Below are positions 36,512 to 45,055 of a stretch of DNA of 64,000 bases, one piece after another (positions within the stretch are counted from its first letter, which is position 1; every line of letters starts with the position of its first letter). Under the pieces are notes generated by a model that was not told the DNA's origin, made no database searches, and was given only the letters and a program-made list of their open reading frames with translations. Both the position numbers and the translations under genes were made by a program. Source of the stretch: Terriglobus aquaticus. Its GTDB lineage: Bacteria; Acidobacteriota; Terriglobia; Terriglobales; Acidobacteriaceae. The stretch covers positions 1,674,001 to 1,738,000 of the forward strand of contig NZ_JAGSYB010000001.1 of NCBI RefSeq assembly GCF_025685415.1, in the 5' to 3' direction.

Positions 36512-36883
36512 ATGAATTTTGACGAGATCAAGGGAAAAGCCCAGAACGCGTTCGGCAAGGCCGAGGAAGCAGTTGGCGAAGCGATTGGCAGCCGCAATCT
36601 CTCAAATGCCGGCGCGGAAGATCGCCTGAAGGGTGCCGCCACGGAGACCTGGGGCAATGCCAAGGACGCGGTAGGCAAGGCACATGACTCCGCGACGGAG
36701 TCCTCGCGGGATGCTCATGCCGACGCAGCCTACCAGGCCGGACGAGCGGACGGACATATCGAATCCGGCAATGCGAGCTTGCGCGACCGCATTGTGAGTG
36801 GAGCGGAACACTTCAAAGACAACATGAACGAAAAGATCGACCACTTCAAAGCAGAGCAGGACGCCAAGCGCGATCGCTTCTAA
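36512..36883 (+). CDS. CsbD-family stress protein
   Basis: 123 residues, hydrophilic and helical. The CsbD signature MNFDEIKGKAQNAFGKAEEA and RLKGAATETWGNAKDAVGKA covers the first ~65 residues. An extra Ala/Asp-rich region and an amphipathic tail (DHFKAEQDAKRDRF) follow. Family members are induced by general stress; function unknown. Strong SD. A long terminator follows. Confidence 0.85.
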   Translation: MNFDEIKGKAQNAFGKAEEAVGEAIGSRNLSNAGAEDRLKGAATETWGNAKDAVGKAHDSATESSRDAHADAAYQAGRADGHIESGNASLRDRIVSGAEHFKDNMNEKIDHFKAEQDAKRDRF

Positions 36884-36939
36884 TTCTCCATCTGATTGAT
36901 CATGGGCTGACCCAGTCCGTTCTTCGCGATTGAGATACG

Positions 36940-36974
36940 GAAAGGCCCGTCCATCTGGACGGGCCTTTCTCTTC
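36940..36974 (+). terminator. Terminator after csbD
   Basis: A 14-bp perfect stem (GAAAGGCCCGTCCA / TGGACGGGCCTTTC), 2-nt loop, TCTTC tail. Confidence 0.85.
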
Positions 36975-37057
36975 AGAGGTGCCGCGTGACGGAACTGCGC
37001 GATAGCTGCCGGAGTTCGGATCTGAAAGCATCCCTGCCCGGCAGTCGCCCGAGCAGG

Positions 37058-37654
37058 CTAGGCTCCCAGGAGGCGGCGGCGCGCTGCGGCAGCCACTCCC
37101 AAGGCGCCCGAGAGTACGAGGCTGATGGTGCCCGGTTCCGGCACCGGGCTATTTACCGGGAACGGGTCGGACTGCGTACCCACAACGGCTGTCTGGAGCC
37201 CCAGAGTGGCGGACGTCCCAACAAACGTAAGGGTCGAGATGCCTGTCGTGCCGTTGGAAGTGGTCGCCCCGACCGAAGCCACGGCCGACCCTGACAGGTG
37301 AGCCGACACCTGGGCGGCTGCACTCAGGGCAAGGGTCCCATTCAGCAGGCTGGCATCCGAAATCGTGATCGTCGAGCTCTGGCAACCGGAAAGGTTGACC
37401 AGGACGCATACACGCGTGATGGATAACGCATTCACCAAGGGCGAAGCGTTCACCTCTGCGAACGTGTAATTCGAGAGGCCGTCTGAAAAGCTCAGCACGC
37501 CGCTGAGGGGGTCGACGGTGGTGTTGGTCTGGTTGAGCGTCGTGCTGCCGACGGTCAGGCCATAACCATCACTGAGGGGTCCGTAGCTGCTAGCGTGCGC
37601 AACTGAAAGACCGGCGAGAAGGCAGAGAGTAGGAAGTAATGCAAAGCGGTTCAT
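37058..37654 (-). CDS. PEP-CTERM sorting-domain protein
   Basis: 198 residues: signal peptide MNRFALLPTLCLLAGLSVAH, a Ser/Thr/Asn/Leu-rich body with two Cys (RVCVLVNLSGCQSS), and a sorting tail PVPEPGTISLVLSGALGVAA followed by AARRRLLGA. The body is unlike that of the gene at 29839, as is normal for PEP-CTERM proteins, which share only the tail. AAGGAGTT lies 7 nt before the ATG. The upstream region carries a long inverted repeat and a 12-mer shared with the other PEP-CTERM locus. Confidence 0.85.
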   Translation of the reverse strand: MNRFALLPTLCLLAGLSVAHASSYGPLSDGYGLTVGSTTLNQTNTTVDPLSGVLSFSDGLSNYTFAEVNASPLVNALSITRVCVLVNLSGCQSSTITISDASLLNGTLALSAAAQVSAHLSGSAVASVGATTSNGTTGISTLTFVGTSATLGLQTAVVGTQSDPFPVNSPVPEPGTISLVLSGALGVAAAARRRLLGA

Positions 37655-37715
37655 AGTGGTAACTCCTTGACCGTGTAGATACGAGGTCGGAGTTTGACGA
37701 CAGAATCACTCTGCT

Positions 37716-37756
37716 GTGGGATTGACAACCATATATCGGGTGAGGGTCAATCCCAC
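37716..37756. promoter_or_regulatory. Perfect 11-bp inverted repeat upstream of PEP-CTERM gene
   Basis: GTGGGATTGAC and GTCAATCCCAC, 19 nt apart, centred about 80 nt before the start codon. The spacing (30 nt centre to centre, close to three helical turns) suits two protomers or dimers on one face of DNA. Operator for an unknown regulator, or a large hairpin. Confidence 0.5.
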
Positions 37757-37777
37757 GCAAATCGTGCGTCACCTAAC

Positions 37778-37789
37778 ACTTTGTAGCCA
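37778..37789 (-). promoter_or_regulatory. 12-mer shared upstream of two PEP-CTERM loci
   Basis: Minus strand TGGCTACAAAGT, identical to plus-strand 30645-30656; a CAACAC lies 15-16 nt before each copy. Possible common regulatory site. Confidence 0.35.
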
Positions 37790-37894
37790 ATGTACGGAAA
37801 TTACGTGTTGTGAGTAAGTTCCGAAGCAGACTGCAAGTAACTAGGTCGAGCATTACTTATTGTCGCCATCTGGCAACAGACGGAGGCGTTCGAA

Positions 37895-37920
37895 GCGGTG
37901 TCGCCTAAGGTCGACACCGC
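37895..37920. terminator. Strong hairpin downstream of ubiA
   Basis: GCGGTGTCG-CC / GG-T-CGACACCGC, 11 pairs with one bulge, about 80 nt past the ubiA stop. No T run. The remainder of 37655-38000 shows no gene. Confidence 0.45.
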
Positions 37921-38000
37921 CCTCTGCTCGAGGAAGAAGAAAGAGACCTCCTCTTTTCGCTCCAGCGGACCTTCGGAGGCGGCTCACACGAACAAAGTGG

Positions 38001-38882
38001 TCAGGAAGCGCCGAACACGAGGACGTCCGCAGCCGCGGCGAGGAAATAGACCAGCGAGATGATCCCGTTCAGCGTGAAGAACGCTGCATTCATCCGGCGG
38101 ATATCTCTGGGCGAGATGATCGAGTGCTCGTACAGGAGCAGAGCTCCGACCAGCCCCACCCCAGCCATGGCTATCCCGTGCAGGTGGAACAGCCGCACCA
38201 GCCAAACCAGCACGACGAAGAGGACGGCGTGCATGCCTCGCGCGATCCAGAACGCTCCGCTCATCCCAAAAGCCTGCGGAACGCTGTTCAGGCCGTTGGC
38301 CCGGTCGTGTTCGCAATCCTGACAGGCGTATAGAACGTCGAAGCCCGCCACCCACAGCAGCACCGCCATGGTGAGCACCACGATGCGCCAGTCAAGCGTG
38401 CCCCGGACCGCAATCCACGCAGCAGAGGGCGCAATGCCCAGCGCGAGGCCCAGTACCAGGTGCGACCAGCGCGTGACCCGCTTCATGTAGCTGTATGCGA
38501 GCACAACGCCGAGAGCCACGGGCGCCAGCAGCAACGTGAGGCGGTTGAGCAGGGCCGCAGCCACCAGGAACACCAGGGAGCTGACCAGGGTGAACGCCCC
38601 GACAAAGCCGCTCGACAGGAGCCCGGCCGGAATTGCCCGCGTCGCCGTGCGGGGATTGATGCGATCAATTTCCGCATCGACGAGGCGGTTGAAGGCCATG
38701 GCCGCGGTGCGCGCACTCACCATGCAGACGATGATCAGGAGAAGGGTGCGCCAGGGCGGGACGCCCTTCGCAGCCAGCACCGCCCCGGTCAGCGCAAACG
38801 GCAGCGCAAACACCGAGTGCTCCCACTTGATCATCTCCAGGGTGACGCGCGTGTTGCGCGCCACAGCCGTCAGCGTGCCCAT
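38001..38882 (-). CDS. ubiA: UbiA-family polyprenyltransferase (4-hydroxybenzoate/menaquinone-futalosine type)
   Basis: A 293-residue inner-membrane prenyltransferase with about 8-9 helices. Both Asp-rich motifs are clear: NRLVDAEIDR (NxxxDxxxD) and DVLYACQDCEHDRANG (DxxxxxxDxxxD). It should attach a polyprenyl chain to 4-hydroxybenzoate or the 1,4-dihydroxy-6-naphthoate of the futalosine pathway (MqnP); the sequence alone does not decide. TACACT lies exactly 6 nt before the ATG, with no properly spaced SD. Confidence 0.88.
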   Translation of the reverse strand: MGTLTAVARNTRVTLEMIKWEHSVFALPFALTGAVLAAKGVPPWRTLLLIIVCMVSARTAAMAFNRLVDAEIDRINPRTATRAIPAGLLSSGFVGAFTLVSSLVFLVAAALLNRLTLLLAPVALGVVLAYSYMKRVTRWSHLVLGLALGIAPSAAWIAVRGTLDWRIVVLTMAVLLWVAGFDVLYACQDCEHDRANGLNSVPQAFGMSGAFWIARGMHAVLFVVLVWLVRLFHLHGIAMAGVGLVGALLLYEHSIISPRDIRRMNAAFFTLNGIISLVYFLAAAADVLVFGAS

Positions 38883-38888
38883 ATCTCC

Positions 38889-38894
38889 AGTGTA
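38889..38894 (-). promoter_or_regulatory. Putative -10 (TACACT) for leaderless ubiA
   Basis: Minus strand TACACT-N6-ATG. No good -35 at 17 nt. Confidence 0.45.
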
Positions 38895-38978
38895 GGCGTT
38901 TCGCTGCCCGGAGAGATGGCCGCCGACCAGTCCAGAGAGCGCCCGGCCACAATCGAGCGTGGCTGACGACGGTGAGCT

Positions 38979-39755
38979 TTAGCGCTCGCGCCCGCTGCTG
39001 TTCGCGACTTGCAGGTCGTTCGTCACCTTGAACGCCCCTGAAACGCCGTTCGCGCGGATGCCAGCAGCGTCCTTGTCCGCCTGATTGTCGACCACCCCGG
39101 TAAGGGTGATGTTGCCGTTGACGACCGTGATGCGAATCGGCTTGGCGGGATCGATGGCGTACTTGTTGAGAGACGGAAAGCCATAGATCGCCCGCGCGGC
39201 GGCCAGGCGGATACGGTCGTCGTTCGGCGAAACCGGAGCGACCTCGATGTTGTCGATCACGTCCCGAACGCCCGGGTAGTGCGAGACCAGCGATACCGCC
39301 GAATCCTTGTCCGTCGGTCCGTACGCTACGCCGCCCAGCGTGACTACACCGTTCTGCACGCCGATGGTGAAGCTGTTGAACGCGGTGGTTCCGTAGCCCA
39401 CGCGATCATACGCGAGCTTTTCTGCCAGTTTGTTCCGCAACTCGATGTCGGACACGGGAGTTTCGCTGGCCGGCCCGCCACCCACGACGATCTGGTTGCT
39501 GACAGCGACGACGCCCTTCTTGTGGTGGATCTTGTGCTCGGCGTCCTCTTTGGTGGCGTACACGTCCACCGTCCCGGTTAGGGTGACGACGCCATCCTTC
39601 ACCGTCGCTGTCACACCGCTGAAGCGCTTCGAATCCAGGCTCTTCTGAACCTCTGCCTGCACGTCCGCATCGTTGGTTTGCGCCAGCACGGGCAGGCTGA
39701 GCGTGGCCGCAAGCGCAATCGCAGTAACAAACTTGGAAACGGTAGCATGCTTCAT
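38979..39755 (-). CDS. Exported protein with three BON domains
   Basis: 258 residues, signal peptide to about VLAQ (26). Three BON repeats are visible: VKDGVVTLTGTVDVYATKED, VQNGVVTLGGVAYGPTDKDS and VVNGNITLTGVVDNQADKDA, each with the central Gly. BON domains bind phospholipid or surface structures in the periplasm (OsmY, DolP). Here they may support envelope integrity, fitting the neighbouring bam/tam operon, but a 147-nt gap separates them. AGGAGAGG lies before the ATG. Confidence 0.87.
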   Translation of the reverse strand: MKHATVSKFVTAIALAATLSLPVLAQTNDADVQAEVQKSLDSKRFSGVTATVKDGVVTLTGTVDVYATKEDAEHKIHHKKGVVAVSNQIVVGGGPASETPVSDIELRNKLAEKLAYDRVGYGTTAFNSFTIGVQNGVVTLGGVAYGPTDKDSAVSLVSHYPGVRDVIDNIEVAPVSPNDDRIRLAAARAIYGFPSLNKYAIDPAKPIRITVVNGNITLTGVVDNQADKDAAGIRANGVSGAFKVTNDLQVANSSGRER

Positions 39756-39902
39756 CTCACGACCTCTCCTTCTGTCCGCCAGTGCCAGTGCGGCGGGGAT
39801 CAAAGAAATAGAGCCCGAATCCGGTCAAGAAGTTGGATCGGTCGACGCTGGCACCCGGACAAAGGCGCGCGCACTGCCGGTTGCCCGGGTGGTCCCGGCC
39901 GG

Positions 39903-42900
39903 CTAGTGGTACCGCTGCCGGATCTTGTAGACGATGGAGAAGACACCGTTTTCGTCGCGGCTGGCAACGATAGTGACGTTGTCGCTCACCTGGTACTGCG
40001 CAGCGATCAACTGCTGCTGCGACGCGTTCACGCTGGTCGCGAACGTCACGGTGATCTTGGGCGTCAACTGCTGCTCGACCGTAATGCGGGCGGACGAGGT
40101 GCCGATCGTACCGACGTACGCCGGATCGATCTTGACCTTGCCAGCGCCGCCGAACAGCTTGTTCACTCGGTTGGAGACAGTAGCGTTCAGCGCACCACCC
40201 AACAGGGCGTTGGTGGTGGGATCCTGTCCCTGCTGCTGCAATTGCTGCGAATTGATGGACGCTTCCTCTGCCGTGCGGCCCAGTGCCAGCAAGTTGAACA
40301 CGTCCGATTGCGAAAGCGGTGGCTCAGAGCGGTAGGTCAGCTTGGGATTCTTCGACGTGCCGTGCAGGCCGATGATGACGTCGTAATTCTCCACACGGGC
40401 GGTCGCATCGATATCGACGATCGGATCGATCCGAATCGGGTTGTTGAAGTAGATCTGCCCGCGCTCAAGCTGGTATTTGGTGTCGTTGAAGGTGGCGGAG
40501 CCGTCGGTGAGCGTGACCTTGCCCAGGACGCTGGGAACTGCCGCAGTGCCTCGCAGCGAAAGGTCTACCGTGCCAGCCAAGCGCGCGTAGCTGTTCTGAA
40601 AATCAAGCGACGGAGAAGACTGTACCCGCACATCGAGCGCGATCTTGTTCATCAGCGAGTCAGGATCTGGCGGCGGCGCCACGTCGCCCGCGCTGGACGC
40701 AATGGAGCCGAAGTCGAAGGTCTGCGCCAGGCCGAAGCGCGTGATCAGGACGTTGCCCGACAGCGTGGCTCCGTTGCCATCGCCCTGCAGGCGGATGTTT
40801 GCGTTTGCGGTGGCCGAGACACCGTAGTACCGCACGCGGACCGCGGTGGCGGTTGCGGTCAGGTCGGCGAAGAGGCCGTTGCGGAACTGCAGGAACCCAC
40901 CCACCTTGATGCGGCCGCCACCGGAGTACGCCGTTAGGTCATCGACCACCAGGCGATTTTCGGTGAAGGTCGCGGTGCCGTTCATGTTGGACAGGCCGTT
41001 CGGCACTTCCGCGTAGGCCAGGTTGGTGTTGGCGAAGGTCACCTTGCCACCCAGGACCGGCTTGCCCGTGGTACCGGAAGCGGTGACCGCTAGCTGGATG
41101 TTGCCGGACGCCAGAATTTCGGGGTTCAAACGATGTGCGATGGCGACGTTCACGCTTCCGTTCGCGCGCGCATCGATGCGACCGCCTGCGGGTGGCAGCG
41201 GAGACCCGTCGGCCGTAAAGACCTGTGCGGAGCCCGACGCCGTCAGATCCGTCTCCGGACCGACGATGTGGAAATCGTCTAGCCGGGCCACGCCCGCCTG
41301 CAACGTGGCTCGCACCGGAGCGACGCTGTGGAAGTCTAGACCCTGCGTGCGAACCGCAAGCGGGTTGATCACGAGAGCGCCCTGCAGAGCATAGGGCTTC
41401 TTCGCGGGGCCGCTTACCGTCAGGTCGCCGCTGATCTGCGACGTGGCATCGACCGTGGATCCAGTCAGCTTCAGAGCGTTCGCGACATCCAGGTTCGTAA
41501 ACGTGGCGTGCGCCTGCATTGGGTAATCGCCCGCAAGCTGCAGTTGTCCGTTGGCCTGGATGGCGGTGTTGAGAAGGTTCGAGTTGGCGTTCAGGTAGAC
41601 GACATCGCGCTCGCTGTGCACGTCGGCCACGAGCTGCCCGATCGGCTTGCCTGTATAGGTCGCGTTTGCCAATTGCAGGTGGGCGCGCAGGTTCGGCACG
41701 TCCACGGTGCCGTCTGCATCCGCCTGGAAGGTGAGCACACCGTCCACGGGCGACTTCGCCTGCTGCACGGCCTTCAGGTTGGACAGCCGGATGTCATTGC
41801 CCTGCAGGTGAGCCTTCACGTGCTTCGATTTCAGGTCGTAGCTGCCGTTGCCGTCGACCTGAACCCCTTGTGCACGCACCTGCAGCGCCGTCGCGGTGAT
41901 GTTCTGTCCCTGAACCGTTGCGTTGGCGGTGATGGCATCGAACGGCTGGTCGTACGCGACGCCGTTACGCAGACCCACGTTGCCGCTGCCGTTCAGATTG
42001 CCGAGCGTTCCGGTTACGCGCGCGTTCGCGTTCAGGGTGCCTGTGACAGGCAGCTTGCCCTGGCCCGCAATATCGAGCACGTCATGCATCTGCGCATCAT
42101 TCAGGTGAACCGTCAGATCGACTTTGGCGAAGTCGTCGAACTCGTAGCTGACTTCCCGGCGACGCACCACGCGATGCGGCTGTACCGCGCCAGCAAGCTG
42201 CAGCACGGCGGTTCCACGCTTGATAGTGGAGCTGGCAACGGTGATACCGCTCTGCGAGTACTCGGCGTCGGCGACGACAGAGTCGATCGCCACATCGCCG
42301 GTGGATCCCAGGTGGGCCAGCAGTTGGTTGGCCTGAAGGTGACCTTTGACATCGATGTCAGCGACGGGTCCTTTAACGGTGCCCTGGAAGTGGGCATCAC
42401 CGTGCAACGCAACCGGAAGGGCGGCACTGCCCTGCTTGCCGTTGGACTTGTAGCCGGCGGCGTTCAACAACGAGTCGAACTCGCTCAGGTCGCGCAGGTC
42501 TGCCTGCACGTTCAGGTTCGTGACGTAACGCTCCAGCGCCAGCGACCCCGTGATGTTGACGTTGCTGGCGGGGGTGTGCGCTTCCAGCTGATCGATGGTG
42601 ACCAGTTCGTTGGAGCCGCGGTAGTTTGCCTTGACCACACCATTGACCGGAATGTCCTGGAGCGCGCCGTGGCGACGGAGCCCCTGCGGCGCGAGCCGGA
42701 GGTCGGCCTGCACGATGACGGACTTCGGCAGGTCGTTGGTGTCACCGCCCCACTCCACGTGGACGGGCCCGTTCACAGCAGTGTCGAAGCCGAGATCGGT
42801 GTATTGGCGCGGCTCGGTAATCTCGTTGATTGTGCGGAGCGAGATGTTGGCCAGCTTTACATCGATGTAGGCGTGGGCGCGCTGCGTAGGCGGCAGCACC

Positions 42901-44288
42901 GGGGCACCCGTGGCGACTGGCTTTGCGTTCGCAATCTTTGCCGTCGCATTAGCGGTCTTCTGGCCGGCTACAACGGTGGGTGACTGCGCCGGAGTCTCCG
43001 GCGGCACCACACCCAGCCAGTTGCTCACACGCATATCGCCGGAGATAGCGCCGCCGGCGGGCAGGTTCAGGGCGATGGCGTTGAACAGCAGATCGGTGGG
43101 CGTGACGCGCACATTCGCTCCGCCATTTACGCCCGACACATTCACGTACTGGTCGCGATAGCCAACCTGGTGCAGCTTGGCACCGCCGGCGACCAGGTAG
43201 CCCTTCTCACACTCCGGGCTGGGCGGCAGAGCCTTGGTGTTGCCCGGGTTCGAGCCCGGGTGACGGCGCTGCCAGAAGTGCGGCTGCTGCTGGGCCGCCT
43301 GCGGCGTGACGGCACAGGAGTGGCCGGCGATGTCCAGGTCAACCGTGCCCGCGTCCAAGCCGGGGAAACCGCTGAGAACACTGATCTGCGGCACCTCGAG
43401 ATTGCCCTTCACCTGCACGTTCCAGACGGGGTTGTCGAAGTTCTCGACGCGCGCGTTTGCGTCCAGGTGCGAGCTCTTACCCGTGTCGAAGGTGATGTCC
43501 TGGATCGCGATCAGCTTGCGGCCCAGCTCGCCCTTCACATGCAGTCTGCTCTGCGCCTGCGGCATCTGCTGCATGCGCGTGCGCAGGTCGTCCATATCGA
43601 TGGTCAGACCATAGTGGTCGCTGGCCGTGATGTAGCGGACGTTGACACCAAGGTTATTCGCCAGCAGGTCGAACGGGATCGCCTTGTCGTTCAGCAGGAC
43701 GACGCCGTTGTTCAGGTCAACCTTGCTCGCCTGCAGGTCCAGCAGCGTATCCAGAACCGGCTCATTGCTGGTACTCGGCTTCTTCGGCACCGGCTGGTTG
43801 GTGGTGCCGTCTTTGTTGATGATCAGGTGGAACTGCGGCCTGTCTACCTGCAGCAGCGCGAGCGTGATGAACTTCATCGCGCCGGTGCTGTTGGTGGCGT
43901 GCGCGAACAGGTTCTTGAGCGTGACGCGCACGAAAATGCGATCAGCCGCCACGTACGGCGCCTGCCCGGGGCCTTCCAGCCCGTGGATCACCAGGCCATC
44001 AGCTTCTACGGAGAGGTGCCAGAGACTGAAATGAACCGCCGCTAAATCGACCTTGCCGCCAGTGGACTCTTCCAGCGTGGACACCAGCGTGGAACGAACC
44101 CGATTCTGGAAGTCTTGGGTATTGGAGTAGATCGCCAGCCCACCCACAATGAGCAACAGCAGGATGAACACCGTCGCCACCAGCCAGGCGAGCACCCGCA
44201 CAACCGGGTGGCGGCGCTTGGCCGCGGTGGCTTTCGGCGGCGTGGAAGGGTTCTGTTCGGGAGCGGGATCGGGAGACAGGAGCGACAT
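39903..44288 (-). CDS. tamB: TamB-like translocation/assembly module protein (DUF490)
   Basis: 1461 residues. A Pro-rich cytoplasmic start, one transmembrane helix (about 30-53), then a long chain of beta-strand repeats typical of the AsmA/TamB bridge-like lipid-transfer superfamily, and a C-terminal DUF490 domain (about 1080-1461) with RGQIYFNNPIRIDPIVDIDA. TamB spans the periplasm and, with BamA/TamA-type partners, supports outer-membrane biogenesis and lipid transport. Its ATG overlaps the stop of the SurA-N gene by one base (TAATG). Third gene of the operon. Confidence 0.92.
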   Translation of the reverse strand: MSLLSPDPAPEQNPSTPPKATAAKRRHPVVRVLAWLVATVFILLLLIVGGLAIYSNTQDFQNRVRSTLVSTLEESTGGKVDLAAVHFSLWHLSVEADGLVIHGLEGPGQAPYVAADRIFVRVTLKNLFAHATNSTGAMKFITLALLQVDRPQFHLIINKDGTTNQPVPKKPSTSNEPVLDTLLDLQASKVDLNNGVVLLNDKAIPFDLLANNLGVNVRYITASDHYGLTIDMDDLRTRMQQMPQAQSRLHVKGELGRKLIAIQDITFDTGKSSHLDANARVENFDNPVWNVQVKGNLEVPQISVLSGFPGLDAGTVDLDIAGHSCAVTPQAAQQQPHFWQRRHPGSNPGNTKALPPSPECEKGYLVAGGAKLHQVGYRDQYVNVSGVNGGANVRVTPTDLLFNAIALNLPAGGAISGDMRVSNWLGVVPPETPAQSPTVVAGQKTANATAKIANAKPVATGAPVLPPTQRAHAYIDVKLANISLRTINEITEPRQYTDLGFDTAVNGPVHVEWGGDTNDLPKSVIVQADLRLAPQGLRRHGALQDIPVNGVVKANYRGSNELVTIDQLEAHTPASNVNITGSLALERYVTNLNVQADLRDLSEFDSLLNAAGYKSNGKQGSAALPVALHGDAHFQGTVKGPVADIDVKGHLQANQLLAHLGSTGDVAIDSVVADAEYSQSGITVASSTIKRGTAVLQLAGAVQPHRVVRRREVSYEFDDFAKVDLTVHLNDAQMHDVLDIAGQGKLPVTGTLNANARVTGTLGNLNGSGNVGLRNGVAYDQPFDAITANATVQGQNITATALQVRAQGVQVDGNGSYDLKSKHVKAHLQGNDIRLSNLKAVQQAKSPVDGVLTFQADADGTVDVPNLRAHLQLANATYTGKPIGQLVADVHSERDVVYLNANSNLLNTAIQANGQLQLAGDYPMQAHATFTNLDVANALKLTGSTVDATSQISGDLTVSGPAKKPYALQGALVINPLAVRTQGLDFHSVAPVRATLQAGVARLDDFHIVGPETDLTASGSAQVFTADGSPLPPAGGRIDARANGSVNVAIAHRLNPEILASGNIQLAVTASGTTGKPVLGGKVTFANTNLAYAEVPNGLSNMNGTATFTENRLVVDDLTAYSGGGRIKVGGFLQFRNGLFADLTATATAVRVRYYGVSATANANIRLQGDGNGATLSGNVLITRFGLAQTFDFGSIASSAGDVAPPPDPDSLMNKIALDVRVQSSPSLDFQNSYARLAGTVDLSLRGTAAVPSVLGKVTLTDGSATFNDTKYQLERGQIYFNNPIRIDPIVDIDATARVENYDVIIGLHGTSKNPKLTYRSEPPLSQSDVFNLLALGRTAEEASINSQQLQQQGQDPTTNALLGGALNATVSNRVNKLFGGAGKVKIDPAYVGTIGTSSARITVEQQLTPKITVTFATSVNASQQQLIAAQYQVSDNVTIVASRDENGVFSIVYKIRQRYH

Positions 44289-45055
44289 TACGGCATCTCC
44301 TCCCCGTCCTTCAGGATTCGGACGTTGCCGCTGTCACGCAGCGACTTGAGCCATTGATCCAGCAGCTTGCTTACCTGCTGTTGCAGCAGCAGCTCTTCGA
44401 TACGAGGGCTCAGCACTTCCAATGACGGCGGCGTCGCATGCTCCTTGCGATACTGCGGCAGCATTGTTTCCGTGTAGAAGTCTTCGATCTGCTTGTCGGT
44501 GATGCGAATGCCGGAGCGGAAACGCTGCTCGATGAAGCGCAGCACCTCGGCGCGCAACTGCAGCCTTGACCGCAATTCGTCTTCGGTGAATCCAGCCTGG
44601 GCCAGAAAATTGGCCCATCCCGCATCGCTCTTGCAGTCCGCATGCTGGCATGCGGGCAGGTCTTTGCGTAAATCGCTTTCTTCGGAATCGACTTCTGCCT
44701 TGTCCACCACGGGAGCGGGCTGCCGAATCTGCTGCAGGATCAGGTCGCGGTCGATTAGGCGCGTCAATGCCTGCGCGCGTGGTGTGTCGCCGCTGCTGGT
44801 GCGATACGGATAGAGCTTGGTGAACCGCATCTCCTCGTCCACATCGCTCTCGAGGATGATGTCGCTGTTGACGATGGCGACAAGCTTGTCGACAACTTCG
44901 CCACGCTCAGCAGGCGACTTGTTCTCGTTCGCCTTCTGCTGCGTGGCGGACGCGGTTGCCGGGGTCGTCTGCGCACCGCACACACCGGAGCACAAGGCCG
45001 CGAGCAGCGGCAGCGATCCGAAGAAGGCGAGGCGATTTGTGTGCGCGGCGATCAT
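44288..45055 (-). CDS. SurA N-terminal-domain chaperone without PPIase domain
   Basis: 255 residues with a signal peptide (to about VCGA, 28). VVDKLVAIVNSDIILESDVD is the classic SurA_N start, followed by helical segments and TDKQIEDFYTETMLPQYRK. The parvulin domain(s) of full-length SurA are absent. It likely acts as a periplasmic chaperone that delivers barrels to BamA. Two Cys (ACQHADCKS) may form a disulfide. Joined to bamA and tamB by TAATG overlaps. Confidence 0.88.
   Translation of the reverse strand: MIAAHTNRLAFFGSLPLLAALCSGVCGAQTTPATASATQQKANENKSPAERGEVVDKLVAIVNSDIILESDVDEEMRFTKLYPYRTSSGDTPRAQALTRLIDRDLILQQIRQPAPVVDKAEVDSEESDLRKDLPACQHADCKSDAGWANFLAQAGFTEDELRSRLQLRAEVLRFIEQRFRSGIRITDKQIEDFYTETMLPQYRKEHATPPSLEVLSPRIEELLLQQQVSKLLDQWLKSLRDSGNVRILKDGEEMP

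Noticed and set aside
38460-38966. Plus-strand frame across ubiA
   Set aside because: Arg/Gln-rich shadow translation with no domain; ubiA on the minus strand is clear.
41508-42983. 491-codon plus-strand frame within tamB
   Set aside because: Val/Arg-rich shadow of the tamB repeats in GC-rich DNA; no SD, no family.
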